Shown: piece by piece, positions 9,097 through 17,298 of the stretch
Position numbering within the stretch: the first letter of the stretch is position 1
Layout of the letters: each line of letters begins with the position of its first letter
From: an uncultured Ruminococcus sp.
Lineage (GTDB): Bacteria > Bacillota > Clostridia > Oscillospirales > Acutalibacteraceae
DNA length: 50,369 bases
Direction: 5' to 3'
Assembly: GCA_902773635.1 (NCBI GenBank)
Contig: CACYFH010000005.1
Coordinates: 1 to 50,369 of the forward strand
The notes under the pieces: model-generated
Seen by the model: only the letters and a program-made list of their open reading frames with translations
The model's database searches: none
Told to the model about the DNA's origin: nothing
Program-made: the position numbers and the translations under genes

Positions 9097-9771
9097 ATGT
9101 TAACGATTGATGAAATTAAAGAAATCAGCTTCAGAACCGTCGGTAAAAAGGGTTACTACGGCGAAGAAGTAGACGCATTCATCGACGAGGTGATTGCAAC
9201 CGTTGAGCAGCTGACTGCTGAGAAGAACGAGTGTTTGCGTAAAATGGATATTCTGGCGGGCAAGGTAGAGCAGTATCGCGAGAAGGAAGAGACCATCAAC
9301 AACGCGCTGTACACCGCTGAGCAGCTCAAGGAAGAGAAGCTCAAGGAAGCGAAGGCGAAGGCTGACTACATCGTCAAGACCGCTGAGCAGAAGCGCCGTA
9401 CCATCCTCACCGAGGCTGAGATGGCGACCGAGCGCGAGAAGGATAAGTTCCAGGCGATGCAGGAGGATACCGCGAAGCTGCGCGAGGAGCTTCTCGCAGT
9501 CTACAAGAAGCACATCCTGCTGATCAAGGAGCTGCCCGATATGGACGCCGCCCTCAAGACCCGTGAGCAGCTCGACGAGAAATATCCCTTCGAGCCGGTA
9601 GACGACGCTGACGTCAAGATCGCTCCTGACCGCAACGAGGTAGAGGAAGCGGCTGAGGAAGCCGTCGAGGAGCCCGTTGAGGAAGCCGCTGAGACCGAGC
9701 AGCCCAAGCTCAAGCGCGAGCGCAACGACAAGTTCGAGAAGCTGCAGTTCGGCGACAACTACGACGTATAA
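9097..9771 (+). CDS. divIVA: Septum/pole site protein DivIVA
   Basis: DivIVA recognises negative membrane curvature at poles and septa. The N-terminus has the typical signature: LTIDEIKEISFRTVGKKGYY followed by DEVDAFID-like GEEVDAFIDEV. Residues 35-150 are predominantly charged and heptad-like, consistent with a long coiled coil. The tail (about 165-210) is Glu/Ala-rich. Its length of 224 residues is normal. AGGAG precedes the ATG. It ends the ylm-type division block and precedes ileS as in Bacillus. Confidence 0.93.
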   Translation: MLTIDEIKEISFRTVGKKGYYGEEVDAFIDEVIATVEQLTAEKNECLRKMDILAGKVEQYREKEETINNALYTAEQLKEEKLKEAKAKADYIVKTAEQKRRTILTEAEMATEREKDKFQAMQEDTAKLREELLAVYKKHILLIKELPDMDAALKTREQLDEKYPFEPVDDADVKIAPDRNEVEEAAEEAVEEPVEEAAETEQPKLKRERNDKFEKLQFGDNYDV

Positions 9772-9791
9772 TTAATAAGTTTGAAACGATC

Positions 9792-9823
9792 CGGTGCAGA
9801 GCGCGTGTGCATGCTCTGCACCG
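9792..9823 (+). other. Strong hairpin between divIVA and ileS
   Basis: CGGTGCAGAGC (9792-9802) pairs perfectly with GCTCTGCACCG (9813-9823). No T-run follows, so it is not a standard intrinsic terminator. It may be an mRNA processing or stability element. There is too little space for a T-box. Confidence 0.5.
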
Positions 9824-9850
9824 ATAATCTGATATTTGGAGTGTATGAAA

Positions 9851-12616
9851 ATGTCCCAGGATTACAATAAGACCCTGAATCTCCCGCAGACCGATTTCCC
9901 GATGCGCGGCGGTCTGCCCCAGTCAGAGCCGAAGACGCTCGAGCGCTGGGAGCAGGAGAAGGTCTATGACAAGTTGATCAAAAAGAACGACGGCAAGCCG
10001 CTTTATGTACTGCATGACGGCCCTCCCTACGCGAACGGCGATATCCATCTCGGCCATGCGCTGAACAAGATCCTCAAGGATTTTATTGTCCGCTATAAGA
10101 ATATGGCGGGCTTTCAGTCGCCCTTTGTACCCGGCTGGGATACCCACGGTCTGCCCACTGAGCTGAAGGCGCGCGCGAAGGCGGGTATCGGCAGTTCTGC
10201 TGATATTTCTGTATTGGAATTAAGAAAGCTCTGTGAGGAATTTGTCCGCGGCTATATCGACGACCAGAGAGTGCAGTTCAAGCGTCTCGGCATCATCGGC
10301 GAATGGGACAATCCCTACATCACCTTAAAGCCCGAGTTCGAGGCTGAGCAGATCAAGGTATTTGCTGAGATGGCGGATCGCGGCTATATCTACAAGGGCT
10401 TGAAGCCCGTATACTGGTGCCCTGAGTGCAAAACCGCGCTCGCGGAGGCTGAGATCGAGTACGCGGAGGATCCGTGCCACTCCATCTACGTCAAGTTCCG
10501 CGTGACGGACGACCTCGGCAAGTTCTCCGCCATGGGCATCGACCCCAAGAAGGTCAGCTTCGTCATCTGGACGACCACTACCTGGACCCTTCCCGCGAAC
10601 CTCGCGATCTGCGTCGGTCCGCGCTATGAATATTCCATCATCAAGTGCGGCGACGAGTACTATGTCATGGCGACCGACCTCTATGAGGGCGCGATGGCGG
10701 AGGCTGAGCTGACCGATTATGAGGTCGTCGGCACCATCCAGGGCGCTGAGCTGGAGTACATGAAGACCCAGCATCCGTTCCTCGACCGTGAGTCTCTGCT
10801 GATCGTCGGCGAGCACGTTACCCTCGAGAGCGGTACTGGCTGCGTTCATACCGCTCCCGGTCACGGCGTAGACGACTATAACGTCTGCCAGAATTACCCC
10901 GAGATTCCGACCATCTGCCCGGTAGACGCGAACGGCGTTCTCACTGAGGAGGCGGGTCAGTTCGCGGGTCTGACTACCGATGAAGCGAACAAGAAGATCG
11001 CGATCTATCTCGAGGAGACCGGCTCTCTCTTTGCTCTGAAAAAGATCATCCACCAGTATCCGCATTGCTGGCGCTGTAAGACCCCGATCCTCTTCCGCGC
11101 GACCGACCAGTGGTTCTGCTCTGTTGAAGATTTCAAGGAGCAGGCTGTCGACGCGATCAACACCGTAGAGTGGATCCCCGCATGGGGCAAGGATCGCATC
11201 ACCGCCATGGTGCGCGACCGCAAGGACTGGTGTATCTCCCGTCAGCGTAAATGGGGCGTGCCGATCCCGATCTTCTACTGCAAGGACTGCGGCGAGCCCT
11301 ACGTCAATAAGGACGCGATGATGGCTGTTGCCGACCTGTTCGGCAGGGAAGGTTCCAACGCGTGGTTCGAGAAGGATGCTTCCGAGATCCTGCCCGAGGG
11401 CACCAAGTGTCCGAAGTGCGGCGGCGCTTCCTTCGATAAGGAAAAGGATATCATGGACGTCTGGTTCGATTCCGGTTCGTCCTGGCGCTCTGTCTGCAAG
11501 CGCAGACCCTACCTCGGCGCTCCCGTTGACCTCTATCTCGAGGGCAACGATCAGTACCGCGGCTGGTTCCAGAGCTCCCTGCTGACCTCCGTTGCGACCG
11601 AAGGCGTCGCGCCCTACCGCACCGTCCTTACGCACGGCATGATCCTCGATATGGAGCGCCGCAAGATGAGTAAGTCGATGGGCAACGGCATCAGCCCGCA
11701 GGAGGTCACCCAGCAGTACGGCGCGGACGTGCTCCGTCTGTGGGTCGCTTCTTCCGACTACCAGTCCGATATCACCATCTCCCGCGATATCTTAAAGCAG
11801 ATGTCTGAGGCTTATCGCAAGATCAGAAACACCGCGCGCTACATCCTCGGCAACCTCAGCGACTTCGACCCCGACAAGGATATGGTCGCGGCTGACGAGC
11901 TGACCCCGATCGACAAGTGGGCGATGGTCAAGCTCAACGAGCTGATCGAAAAGTGCCTGAACGCTTACGATAAATTCGAATTCCATCAGGTCTATCATTC
12001 CATCCACAAGTTCTGTGTCGTCGATATGAGTAACTTCTACCTCGACGTACTCAAGGACAGATTATATACCGAGAAGGCTGACTCCGTTGAGCGCCGCGCC
12101 GCACAGACCGCAATGTACAGGATCCTCGACGCGCTGACCCGTATGCTCACGCCAATCCTGGCATACACCGCCGACGAGATCTGGAGATACATGCCGCATA
12201 CTGCCGCGGACGACAAGGAGAACGTCCTTTACAACGAGATGCCCAAGACCGTTGACGTCACCGTCGACGAGAGCTTCATCTCCGACTGGGATCGCATCCA
12301 TGAGCTGCGCGACACCGTGAAGAAGTCTCTCGAGGTCGTCATCAAGGACAAGACCGTCAAGACCTCTCTGGAGACCTGCGTCACCCTGAAAGCGAGCGGC
12401 GAGGAGTACATGTTCATCGAGAGCGTTCTGCCCGAGTTGAAGGCTGTGTTCATCGTCTCCGACGTCAAGCTCGTTGAGGACGACGGCGAACTGGCTGTTG
12501 AAGTCAGCAAGGCGGAAGGCGAGAAGTGCGAGCGCTGCTGGGCTTATTCGACCACCGTCGGCTCCTGCGCGGAGCATCCGACCCTCTGCGCGCGCTGTGC
12601 CGCGATCCTCGGCTAA
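9851..12616 (+). CDS. ileS: Isoleucyl-tRNA synthetase
   Basis: Charges tRNA-Ile, with an editing domain that removes valine. The class I signatures are present: HIGH-type GDIHLGH near residue 60 and KMSKSMGNG near 604. CP1 editing-domain sequence TTTTWTLPANLA is also seen. The C-terminus carries Cys pairs (CERCWAY and LCARC) typical of the zinc-binding end of bacterial IleRS. Length is 921 residues from the ATG at 9851, which is nine bases after GGAG; an ATG at 9845 and a TTG at 9836 are in frame but too close to or overlapping that site. The divIVA-ileS-lspA order matches Bacillus. Confidence 0.97.
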   Translation: MSQDYNKTLNLPQTDFPMRGGLPQSEPKTLERWEQEKVYDKLIKKNDGKPLYVLHDGPPYANGDIHLGHALNKILKDFIVRYKNMAGFQSPFVPGWDTHGLPTELKARAKAGIGSSADISVLELRKLCEEFVRGYIDDQRVQFKRLGIIGEWDNPYITLKPEFEAEQIKVFAEMADRGYIYKGLKPVYWCPECKTALAEAEIEYAEDPCHSIYVKFRVTDDLGKFSAMGIDPKKVSFVIWTTTTWTLPANLAICVGPRYEYSIIKCGDEYYVMATDLYEGAMAEAELTDYEVVGTIQGAELEYMKTQHPFLDRESLLIVGEHVTLESGTGCVHTAPGHGVDDYNVCQNYPEIPTICPVDANGVLTEEAGQFAGLTTDEANKKIAIYLEETGSLFALKKIIHQYPHCWRCKTPILFRATDQWFCSVEDFKEQAVDAINTVEWIPAWGKDRITAMVRDRKDWCISRQRKWGVPIPIFYCKDCGEPYVNKDAMMAVADLFGREGSNAWFEKDASEILPEGTKCPKCGGASFDKEKDIMDVWFDSGSSWRSVCKRRPYLGAPVDLYLEGNDQYRGWFQSSLLTSVATEGVAPYRTVLTHGMILDMERRKMSKSMGNGISPQEVTQQYGADVLRLWVASSDYQSDITISRDILKQMSEAYRKIRNTARYILGNLSDFDPDKDMVAADELTPIDKWAMVKLNELIEKCLNAYDKFEFHQVYHSIHKFCVVDMSNFYLDVLKDRLYTEKADSVERRAAQTAMYRILDALTRMLTPILAYTADEIWRYMPHTAADDKENVLYNEMPKTVDVTVDESFISDWDRIHELRDTVKKSLEVVIKDKTVKTSLETCVTLKASGEEYMFIESVLPELKAVFIVSDVKLVEDDGELAVEVSKAEGEKCERCWAYSTTVGSCAEHPTLCARCAAILG

Positions 12617-12635
12617 AAAACCAAAAACAACAATC

Positions 12636-12663
12636 ATGCGGTGTACCGCCCGGTACACCGCAT
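12636..12663 (+). other. Hairpin between ileS and lspA
   Basis: ATGCGGTGTACC (12636-12647) pairs with GGTACACCGCAT (12652-12663) around a GCCC loop: a 12-bp perfect stem. No T-run follows. It resembles the hairpin in front of ileS in position and strength, so it may be an intra-operon processing or attenuation element. Confidence 0.5.
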
Positions 12664-12682
12664 TCTCATAGGAAGTGAAACG

Positions 12683-13168
12683 ATGATTTTTCTCTATATC
12701 GCGATCATCATTCTGATCCCGGTGCTCGCCGAGGTCATCCGCGGGCTGATCGTCGGCGGCGTGACGCCCGTCGGCACAGTCAGCGTGATCCCCGGGCTGT
12801 TCGACCTGACCTATTCGGAGAACCGCGGCGTCGCCTTCGGACTGTTCCAGGACGGCACGGTCTTCTTTGCGGTCACGACCGGTATCGTGATCATTGTCGC
12901 GGCAATATTTCTTGTAAAGAATTATAAGAAGAGCAAGCTGTTCTCGATCGCGCTCTCGCTGATCATCGGCGGAGGGCTGGGAAACCTGTTCGAGCGCGTG
13001 TATTACGGTTATGTGACCGACTATCTCAGCCTGTCCTTCTTCCCGCCGATCTGCAACTTTGCGGATTACTGTATCACGGCGGGCACCGTCTGTCTCGTGA
13101 TCTATCTCCTGTTCTTCTCGGATTTCTTGAAGAGCGACAAGAAAAAGAGCGAAAATGGAGAGGCTTGA
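12683..13168 (+). CDS. lspA: Lipoprotein signal peptidase (signal peptidase II)
   Basis: LspA cleaves prolipoprotein signal peptides in the membrane. The 161-residue product has four hydrophobic helices. The catalytic aspartates are Asp113 in YVTDYLSL and Asp128 in CNFADYCITAG, and the conserved YSENRGVAFGLF segment precedes helix 2. The start at 12683 follows AGGAAG; a longer in-frame ATG at 12641 lies inside the preceding hairpin and lacks a site. The first helix begins immediately after Met1. It overlaps rluD by 14 bases. Confidence 0.95.
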   Translation: MIFLYIAIIILIPVLAEVIRGLIVGGVTPVGTVSVIPGLFDLTYSENRGVAFGLFQDGTVFFAVTTGIVIIVAAIFLVKNYKKSKLFSIALSLIIGGGLGNLFERVYYGYVTDYLSLSFFPPICNFADYCITAGTVCLVIYLLFFSDFLKSDKKKSENGEA

Positions 13169-14075
13169 TTTCATTGTCGCGGATGTCTATGGCGGCGTTC
13201 GGCTTGACAAATTTCTCTCAGAGAATATTCCCGGCCTCAGCCGCTCTGCGATCACCAAGCTGATCGAGGACGGAATGGTCACGGTAGGGGAGAAGGCGGT
13301 CAAGAAGAATTACAAGACAGCCGTCGGCGACGCCGTTTCTGTTTTGATCGACGACCCCCAGCCGGTCGACATCACACCGGAGAACATCCCGCTCGACATC
13401 GTGTATGAGGACAGCGACCTGCTCGTGGTCAATAAGCCGAAGGGCATGGTCGTCCATCCTGCGCCCGGCAATTACAGCGGCACGCTGGTCAACGCCCTGA
13501 TGTACCATTGCGGCGAGGAGCTCAGCGGCATCAACGGTGAGCTGCGCCCCGGCATCGTCCACCGCATCGACAAGAATACCAGCGGACTTCTGGCGGTCGC
13601 AAAGTCCGATATCGCCCACGCGGGGCTGAGCGAGCAGATCAAGGAGCACAGCTTTACCCGCGAGTATCTCGCAATCTGTTACGGTAATCTAAAGGAGGAA
13701 GAGCGCACGGTCGACGCGCCCATCGGCAGGCATAAGCTCGACCGCAAGCGCATGTGCGTGACGCAGCTCAACAGTAAGCCCGCCGTTACCCATATCAAGG
13801 TACTGGAGCGCTACGGCGGCTTCACCTATGTGAAATGTATTCTGGAGACGGGCCGCACCCACCAGATCCGCGTCCACATGGCGCATATCGGGCACCCGCT
13901 CGCGGGAGATGACGTCTACGGACCGTCAAAGGTGATCACAGAGCTGCACGGTCAGTGTCTCCACGCCTATAAACTCGGTTTTATCCATCCTGTCAGCGGA
14001 GAGTATCTGGAATTCACCGCTGACCCGCCGGAGAGCTTCGTCAGGTTCAAGGAAAAGCTGAGAAACGCCCTGTAG
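13155..14075 (+). CDS. rluD: Ribosomal large subunit pseudouridine synthase, RluD family
   Basis: A 306-residue RluA-family pseudouridine synthase. It has an N-terminal S4 domain (VRLDKFLSENIPGLSRSAI, about 14-60) and a catalytic domain with HRIDKNTSGLL, where the aspartate near residue 138 is the nucleophile, and GRTHQIRVHMAHIGHPLAGD. The substrate, probably uridines of 23S rRNA helix 69 or similar, is inferred from the family. It overlaps lspA and is translationally coupled to it, like Bacillus ylyB. The next gene has its own promoter. Confidence 0.92.
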   Translation: MERLDFIVADVYGGVRLDKFLSENIPGLSRSAITKLIEDGMVTVGEKAVKKNYKTAVGDAVSVLIDDPQPVDITPENIPLDIVYEDSDLLVVNKPKGMVVHPAPGNYSGTLVNALMYHCGEELSGINGELRPGIVHRIDKNTSGLLAVAKSDIAHAGLSEQIKEHSFTREYLAICYGNLKEEERTVDAPIGRHKLDRKRMCVTQLNSKPAVTHIKVLERYGGFTYVKCILETGRTHQIRVHMAHIGHPLAGDDVYGPSKVITELHGQCLHAYKLGFIHPVSGEYLEFTADPPESFVRFKEKLRNAL

Positions 14076-14128
14076 AGTTCCGAGAATCAGGATATAATCA
14101 ACGAATTTGTTGATTATTAAAAAAACAC

Positions 14129-14157
14129 TTGCATTTATCAGCGTTTTGTGGTAATAT
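14129..14157 (+). promoter_or_regulatory. Sigma-A type promoter of rplS
   Basis: TTGCAT at 14129-14134 and TAATAT at 14152-14157 are separated by 17 bp. The region is AT-rich and precedes a leader of about 125 nt. Confidence 0.75.
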
Positions 14158-14175
14158 ATTTAGGCATTTGAATAC

Positions 14176-14289
14176 CGTCCTGTCCGGGACGGGGTTCAGA
14201 TCTGAACAAAGGTTCAAATTTGAAGCGGATAGTCCTCTGCACGGCGATATCGCCGGAGTACGAATATCTGAAAAAAACAGGAGGAAAAT
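14176..14289 (+). promoter_or_regulatory. Structured 5' leader of rplS
   Basis: The untranslated leader contains several small stems: CCGTCC/GGACGG, GTTCAG/CTGAAC and CGGCGATATCGCCG. L19 leaders that bind the protein and repress rplS are known in low-GC Firmicutes, and the position fits. I cannot confirm the consensus from sequence alone. Confidence 0.45.
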
Positions 14290-14637
14290 ATGGACGCATT
14301 AAAGAAAATCGCAGAAGGCTCCGTCAAGGAGACCACTCCCGAATTCCGCATCGGCGATACCGTAAAGGTTTCCGTTAACATTCGCGAGGGCGAGAGAGAA
14401 AGAATTCAGATGTTCGAGGGTACTGTCATCGCGCGCCGCGGTTCCGGCGTTGCCGAGACCTTCACCGTTCGCCGCCTTTCCTACGGCGTAGGCGTCGAGA
14501 GAGTATTCCCGCTCCACAGCCCGAACGTTGTCGACGTTAAGGTCGTTCGTCGCGGTAAGGTTCGCCGCAGCAAGCTCTACTATCTGCGTGACAGAGTCGG
14601 TAAGGCTGCTAAGGTCAAGGAAGAAATTCGTAAATAA
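14290..14637 (+). CDS. rplS: 50S ribosomal protein L19
   Basis: L19 lies at the 30S-50S interface. The 115-residue protein shows the family blocks [50 protein letters not shown] and [26 protein letters not shown] precedes the ATG. It is a single-gene unit, with its own promoter, a structured leader and a terminator at 14655-14680. Downstream rbgA, a 50S assembly GTPase, keeps the usual neighbourhood. Confidence 0.98.
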   Translation: MDALKKIAEGSVKETTPEFRIGDTVKVSVNIREGERERIQMFEGTVIARRGSGVAETFTVRRLSYGVGVERVFPLHSPNVVDVKVVRRGKVRRSKLYYLRDRVGKAAKVKEEIRK

Positions 14638-14654
14638 TTTTTGAATTATTTCGC

Positions 14655-14680
14655 AGGGGGCTTTACAGCCCCCTTTTTCC
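14655..14680 (+). terminator. Terminator after rplS
   Basis: GGGGGCT/AGCCCCC stem followed by a T-run. The same sequence, including the following CC(A/G)TG(C/T)TATT, recurs at 15343-15367 after the first lepB. This marks the boundary of a tandem duplication. Confidence 0.9.
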
Positions 14681-14712
14681 ATGCTATTTTATGAAGGCAT
14701 GGAGGCGATTTG

Positions 14713-15318
14713 ATGAAAAAAATGAAGATAGTGCTCAACAAGAGTCCGCATACCTCGGCTACGCTTGACTGGCTCGGCAACTTTTTGAAGCTTCTCTCGA
14801 TTTTTCTGATTCTTTCTACGTTTGTATTTCGTATCGCTGTTGTGGATGGACGTAGCATGGAGACTACGCTGATTGATACCGATCGCCTTTTGGTGACCGA
14901 TCTGTTCTATGTGCCGCAAAACGGCGATATAATTGTCATAAGCCGCGGCGCTGAGATTGACAAGCCGCTTGTCAAACGCGTGATTGCTGTTGCAGGGCAG
15001 GAACTCCGTATCGATTATGAGAAAAACTCCGTATATGTGGACGGAGTAATGTTGGATGAGCCTTATATTCAAGGGAAAACCATCCGCGGTACCGTCCCGG
15101 AGAGTGAGTTGAATGGCATCGTACCTCAGGGTAAGGTGTTTGTTATGGGTGATAACCGCGAGCATTCTACTGACAGCCGCTTCTACAGCATCGGTCTGAT
15201 CGACATGGAGAACATCATTGGTAAGGTGCAGCTTAAGCTGCTGCCACATAGCTATGATGCCGGTGATCTGACCATTGATTTCAGTCGCTTTGGTTCTGTT
15301 TATTCTAAACAAGAATGA
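14713..15318 (+). CDS. lepB: Signal peptidase I, copy 1 (variant SMETTL motif)
   Basis: A type I signal peptidase of 201 residues that cleaves signal peptides of exported proteins outside the membrane. It has one N-terminal transmembrane helix (about 22-42), catalytic Ser48 in DGRSMETTL, catalytic Lys88 in PLVKRVIA and the box E block GDNREHSTDSR. The usual SMxPT motif has Thr in place of Pro here. GGAGG at 14701-14705 decides the ATG at 14713. The coding sequence is visibly AT-richer and uses different codons from copy 2, so one copy was acquired or has drifted. The flanking terminators are duplicated. Confidence 0.93.
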   Translation: MKKMKIVLNKSPHTSATLDWLGNFLKLLSIFLILSTFVFRIAVVDGRSMETTLIDTDRLLVTDLFYVPQNGDIIVISRGAEIDKPLVKRVIAVAGQELRIDYEKNSVYVDGVMLDEPYIQGKTIRGTVPESELNGIVPQGKVFVMGDNREHSTDSRFYSIGLIDMENIIGKVQLKLLPHSYDAGDLTIDFSRFGSVYSKQE

Positions 15319-15342
15319 TAACGAATAAAAAAATATTTCTTT

Positions 15343-15367
15343 GGGGGCTTTACAGCCCCCTTTTTCC
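15343..15367 (+). terminator. Terminator after lepB copy 1 (duplicate of the rplS terminator)
   Basis: The same GGGGGCTTTACAGCCCCC stem and T-run as at 14655-14680. Confidence 0.9.
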
Positions 15368-15433
15368 GTGTTATTATATTCTCATACAGAAACTAAAATG
15401 TGTCGGCTCAGTCGACTATGGAGATGTTCCCCC

Positions 15434-16102
15434 TTGAAAATAGATAACGAATTACTCGATATCCTCTTTGTTGAGGAAGCGGGAGTCCCTGTTGAGAATG
15501 AAGAAGAGGGAAAGCCCGAAATCAAAATTGTAAAAAATAACGTTGCCTCGACCGTCTTTGACTGGCTGGGCAGCTTGTTCTCTGCGCTTGTCGTGGTGCT
15601 GATCGTCATGACGTTCTTCTTCCGCATCATCGACGTCGACGGCCGCAGCATGGAGCCGACCCTGATCGACACCGACAAGGTCGTCATCACCAACCTGTTC
15701 TATACGCCGCAAAACGGCGATATCGTCATCATCAGCCACGCGACCAACTATTCAAAGCCTCTCGTCAAACGCGTGATCGCGACCGCCGGTCAGGAGGTAC
15801 GCATCGACTATGCGAACAACGCGGTCTATGTGGACGGTCAAAAGCTCGACGAACCGTATATCCAGGGCATCACCGTGCAGGGCGATATCCCTGAATCGGA
15901 GCTCAACGGCATCGTCCCGGAGGGCAAGGTGTTCGTCATGGGCGATAACCGCACGGTCTCTCTGGACAGCCGCTACCGCGAGGTCGGCTATATTGACGTC
16001 GACGCGATCATCGGCAAGGCACAGCTGGACATCATCCCGCATAAGTATGAGGACGGCAAGCTGAAATTTGATATCAGCGGCATCCGCTATGTGTATAACT
16101 GA
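15434..16102 (+). CDS. lepB: Signal peptidase I, copy 2
   Basis: A second type I signal peptidase, 222 residues. An acidic cytoplasmic N-terminal extension (about 1-40) precedes the transmembrane helix (about 44-65). The catalytic residues are Ser72 in the canonical DGRSMEPTL and Lys112 in PLVKRVIA, with box E GDNRTVSLDSR. The TTG start at 15434 is chosen because ATGGAG upstream aligns with the ATGGAGG ribosome site of copy 1; an ATG at 15398 is in frame but lacks a site. It is close to copy 1 along its whole catalytic domain. GC content matches the neighbouring genes, so this is probably the ancestral copy. Confidence 0.9.
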   Translation: MKIDNELLDILFVEEAGVPVENEEEGKPEIKIVKNNVASTVFDWLGSLFSALVVVLIVMTFFFRIIDVDGRSMEPTLIDTDKVVITNLFYTPQNGDIVIISHATNYSKPLVKRVIATAGQEVRIDYANNAVYVDGQKLDEPYIQGITVQGDIPESELNGIVPEGKVFVMGDNRTVSLDSRYREVGYIDVDAIIGKAQLDIIPHKYEDGKLKFDISGIRYVYN

Positions 16103-16117
16103 TCGAGAATAACTGCG

Positions 16118-16146
16118 AAGGGCTGTCCTTGCGACAGCCCTTTTTT
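16118..16146 (+). terminator. Terminator after lepB copy 2
   Basis: AGGGCTGTC/GACAGCCCT stem with a CTTGC loop, then TTTTTT. Confidence 0.9.
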
Positions 16147-16159
16147 GAAGGAATGAACC

Positions 16160-17203
16160 ATGAGTACAGTCAAAAAGAACAATAAAAAGAATTACGGCGC
16201 GAAGCCCGCTCCCAAAGGGCGCTCCGGCGCACGGATGAATCAGGGAGCAAAACAGCAGAAGCCGAAAGCCGTTCCCGCGAAGACGGTCAAGCCGAAGAAG
16301 GAAAAACCGGCTTTCAACAGAGATAAAAAGAAGGATAACGCGGGCGTTCACAATCAAATCATCCAGTGGTACCCCGGTCATATGACCAAGACCAAGCGCC
16401 GCATGGAGAAGGACTTGAAGCTGGTGGACGCCGTCGCGGAGATCATCGACGCGCGTATCCCGATCTCGTCGAGAAATCCCGATATCGCCCGCCTCACCGC
16501 AGGCAAGCCGCGTATCGTCCTGCTGAACAAGTGCGATATGGCGGATAAACGCGCGACCGCGAGGTGGGTGGAGGCGCTGAGCAGTGAGAATGTCCGTGCG
16601 ATTCCGGTTGATTGCAAAAGCGGCAGGGGCGTGGACAGGTTCGTCCCCGTTCTGACGGAGATGCTCGCGGGCAGGATCGAGAGCTACAAGGCGAAGGGCA
16701 TGGTGAATCCATCCATGCGCGTGATGATCGTCGGCATCCCCAATGTCGGCAAATCGACCTTCATCAACCGTATCTCCAAGAAAACGAAGGCGGTCTCCGC
16801 AGACCGTCCCGGCGTGACGCGCGGCAACCAGTGGTTCACCGTCAGCAAGGGCTTCGAGATGCTCGACACACCCGGCGTGCTGTGGCCGAAGTTCGACGAC
16901 CAGACGGTGGGCGAGCGCTTAGCGTTCACCGGCGCGATCAAAAGCGACGTCATGGACACGGAGCTGCTCGCGGTGCGCTTGCTCGATCTGCTGAAGGATC
17001 TGGCGACGCCCGAATTCATCGAGCGCTATCAGCTCACAGAGGACGATTTACAGCTGGAGAGCTATGCGCTTTTGGCGCTGATCGCAAAGCACAGGGGCAT
17101 GCTTGTCTCCGGCGGCGAGCCGGACACCGAACGCGCGGCGTATACCGTTCTCGATGAATTCCGCGCCGCAAAGCTCGGAAAGCTGACGCTGGAAATGCCG
17201 TGA
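16160..17203 (+). CDS. rbgA: Ribosome biogenesis GTPase RbgA (YlqF)
   Basis: A circularly permuted GTPase needed for late 50S subunit assembly. The motif order is permuted as expected: G4 LLNKCD near residue 122, G1 GIPNVGKST near 190, G3 DTPG near 235. The IQWYPGHMTKTKR motif near 70 is characteristic of the family. An extra Lys/Arg/Ala/Pro-rich N-terminal tail of about 65 residues precedes it, longer than in Bacillus and probably RNA-binding (inference). Location between rplS and rnhB is the conserved Firmicutes arrangement. Confidence 0.95.
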   Translation: MSTVKKNNKKNYGAKPAPKGRSGARMNQGAKQQKPKAVPAKTVKPKKEKPAFNRDKKKDNAGVHNQIIQWYPGHMTKTKRRMEKDLKLVDAVAEIIDARIPISSRNPDIARLTAGKPRIVLLNKCDMADKRATARWVEALSSENVRAIPVDCKSGRGVDRFVPVLTEMLAGRIESYKAKGMVNPSMRVMIVGIPNVGKSTFINRISKKTKAVSADRPGVTRGNQWFTVSKGFEMLDTPGVLWPKFDDQTVGERLAFTGAIKSDVMDTELLAVRLLDLLKDLATPEFIERYQLTEDDLQLESYALLALIAKHRGMLVSGGEPDTERAAYTVLDEFRAAKLGKLTLEMP

Positions 17204-17210
17204 CGCTTCT

Positions 17211-17280
17211 TGTAGGGACGAGCATTGCTCGTCCGAAATCAGATTTCGTTATGCGGACGACCGATGGTCGTCCCTACGAT
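17211..17280. repeat. Inverted-repeat intergenic element (GTAGGGACGA ends)
   Basis: GTAGGGACGA (17212-17221) is the reverse complement of TCGTCCCTAC (17268-17277). Nested inside are GAGC/GCTC, GTCCG/CGGAC and GACC/GGTC pairs, giving a near-continuous long hairpin. It lies between rbgA and rnhB and carries no gene. It looks like a small palindromic repeat element. Confidence 0.75.
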
Positions 17281-17298
17281 TCATGAAAGGAGTTTCCC

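Noticed and set aside
9772-9850. T-box leader in front of ileS
   Set aside because: The gap is under 80 bases, holds only one simple hairpin and shows no T-box sequence. The same holds for the short tyrS leader.
15341-15433. Extended N-terminus for the second signal peptidase
   Set aside because: The extra codons would translate the terminator of the preceding gene. The ribosome site before 15434 matches that of copy 1.
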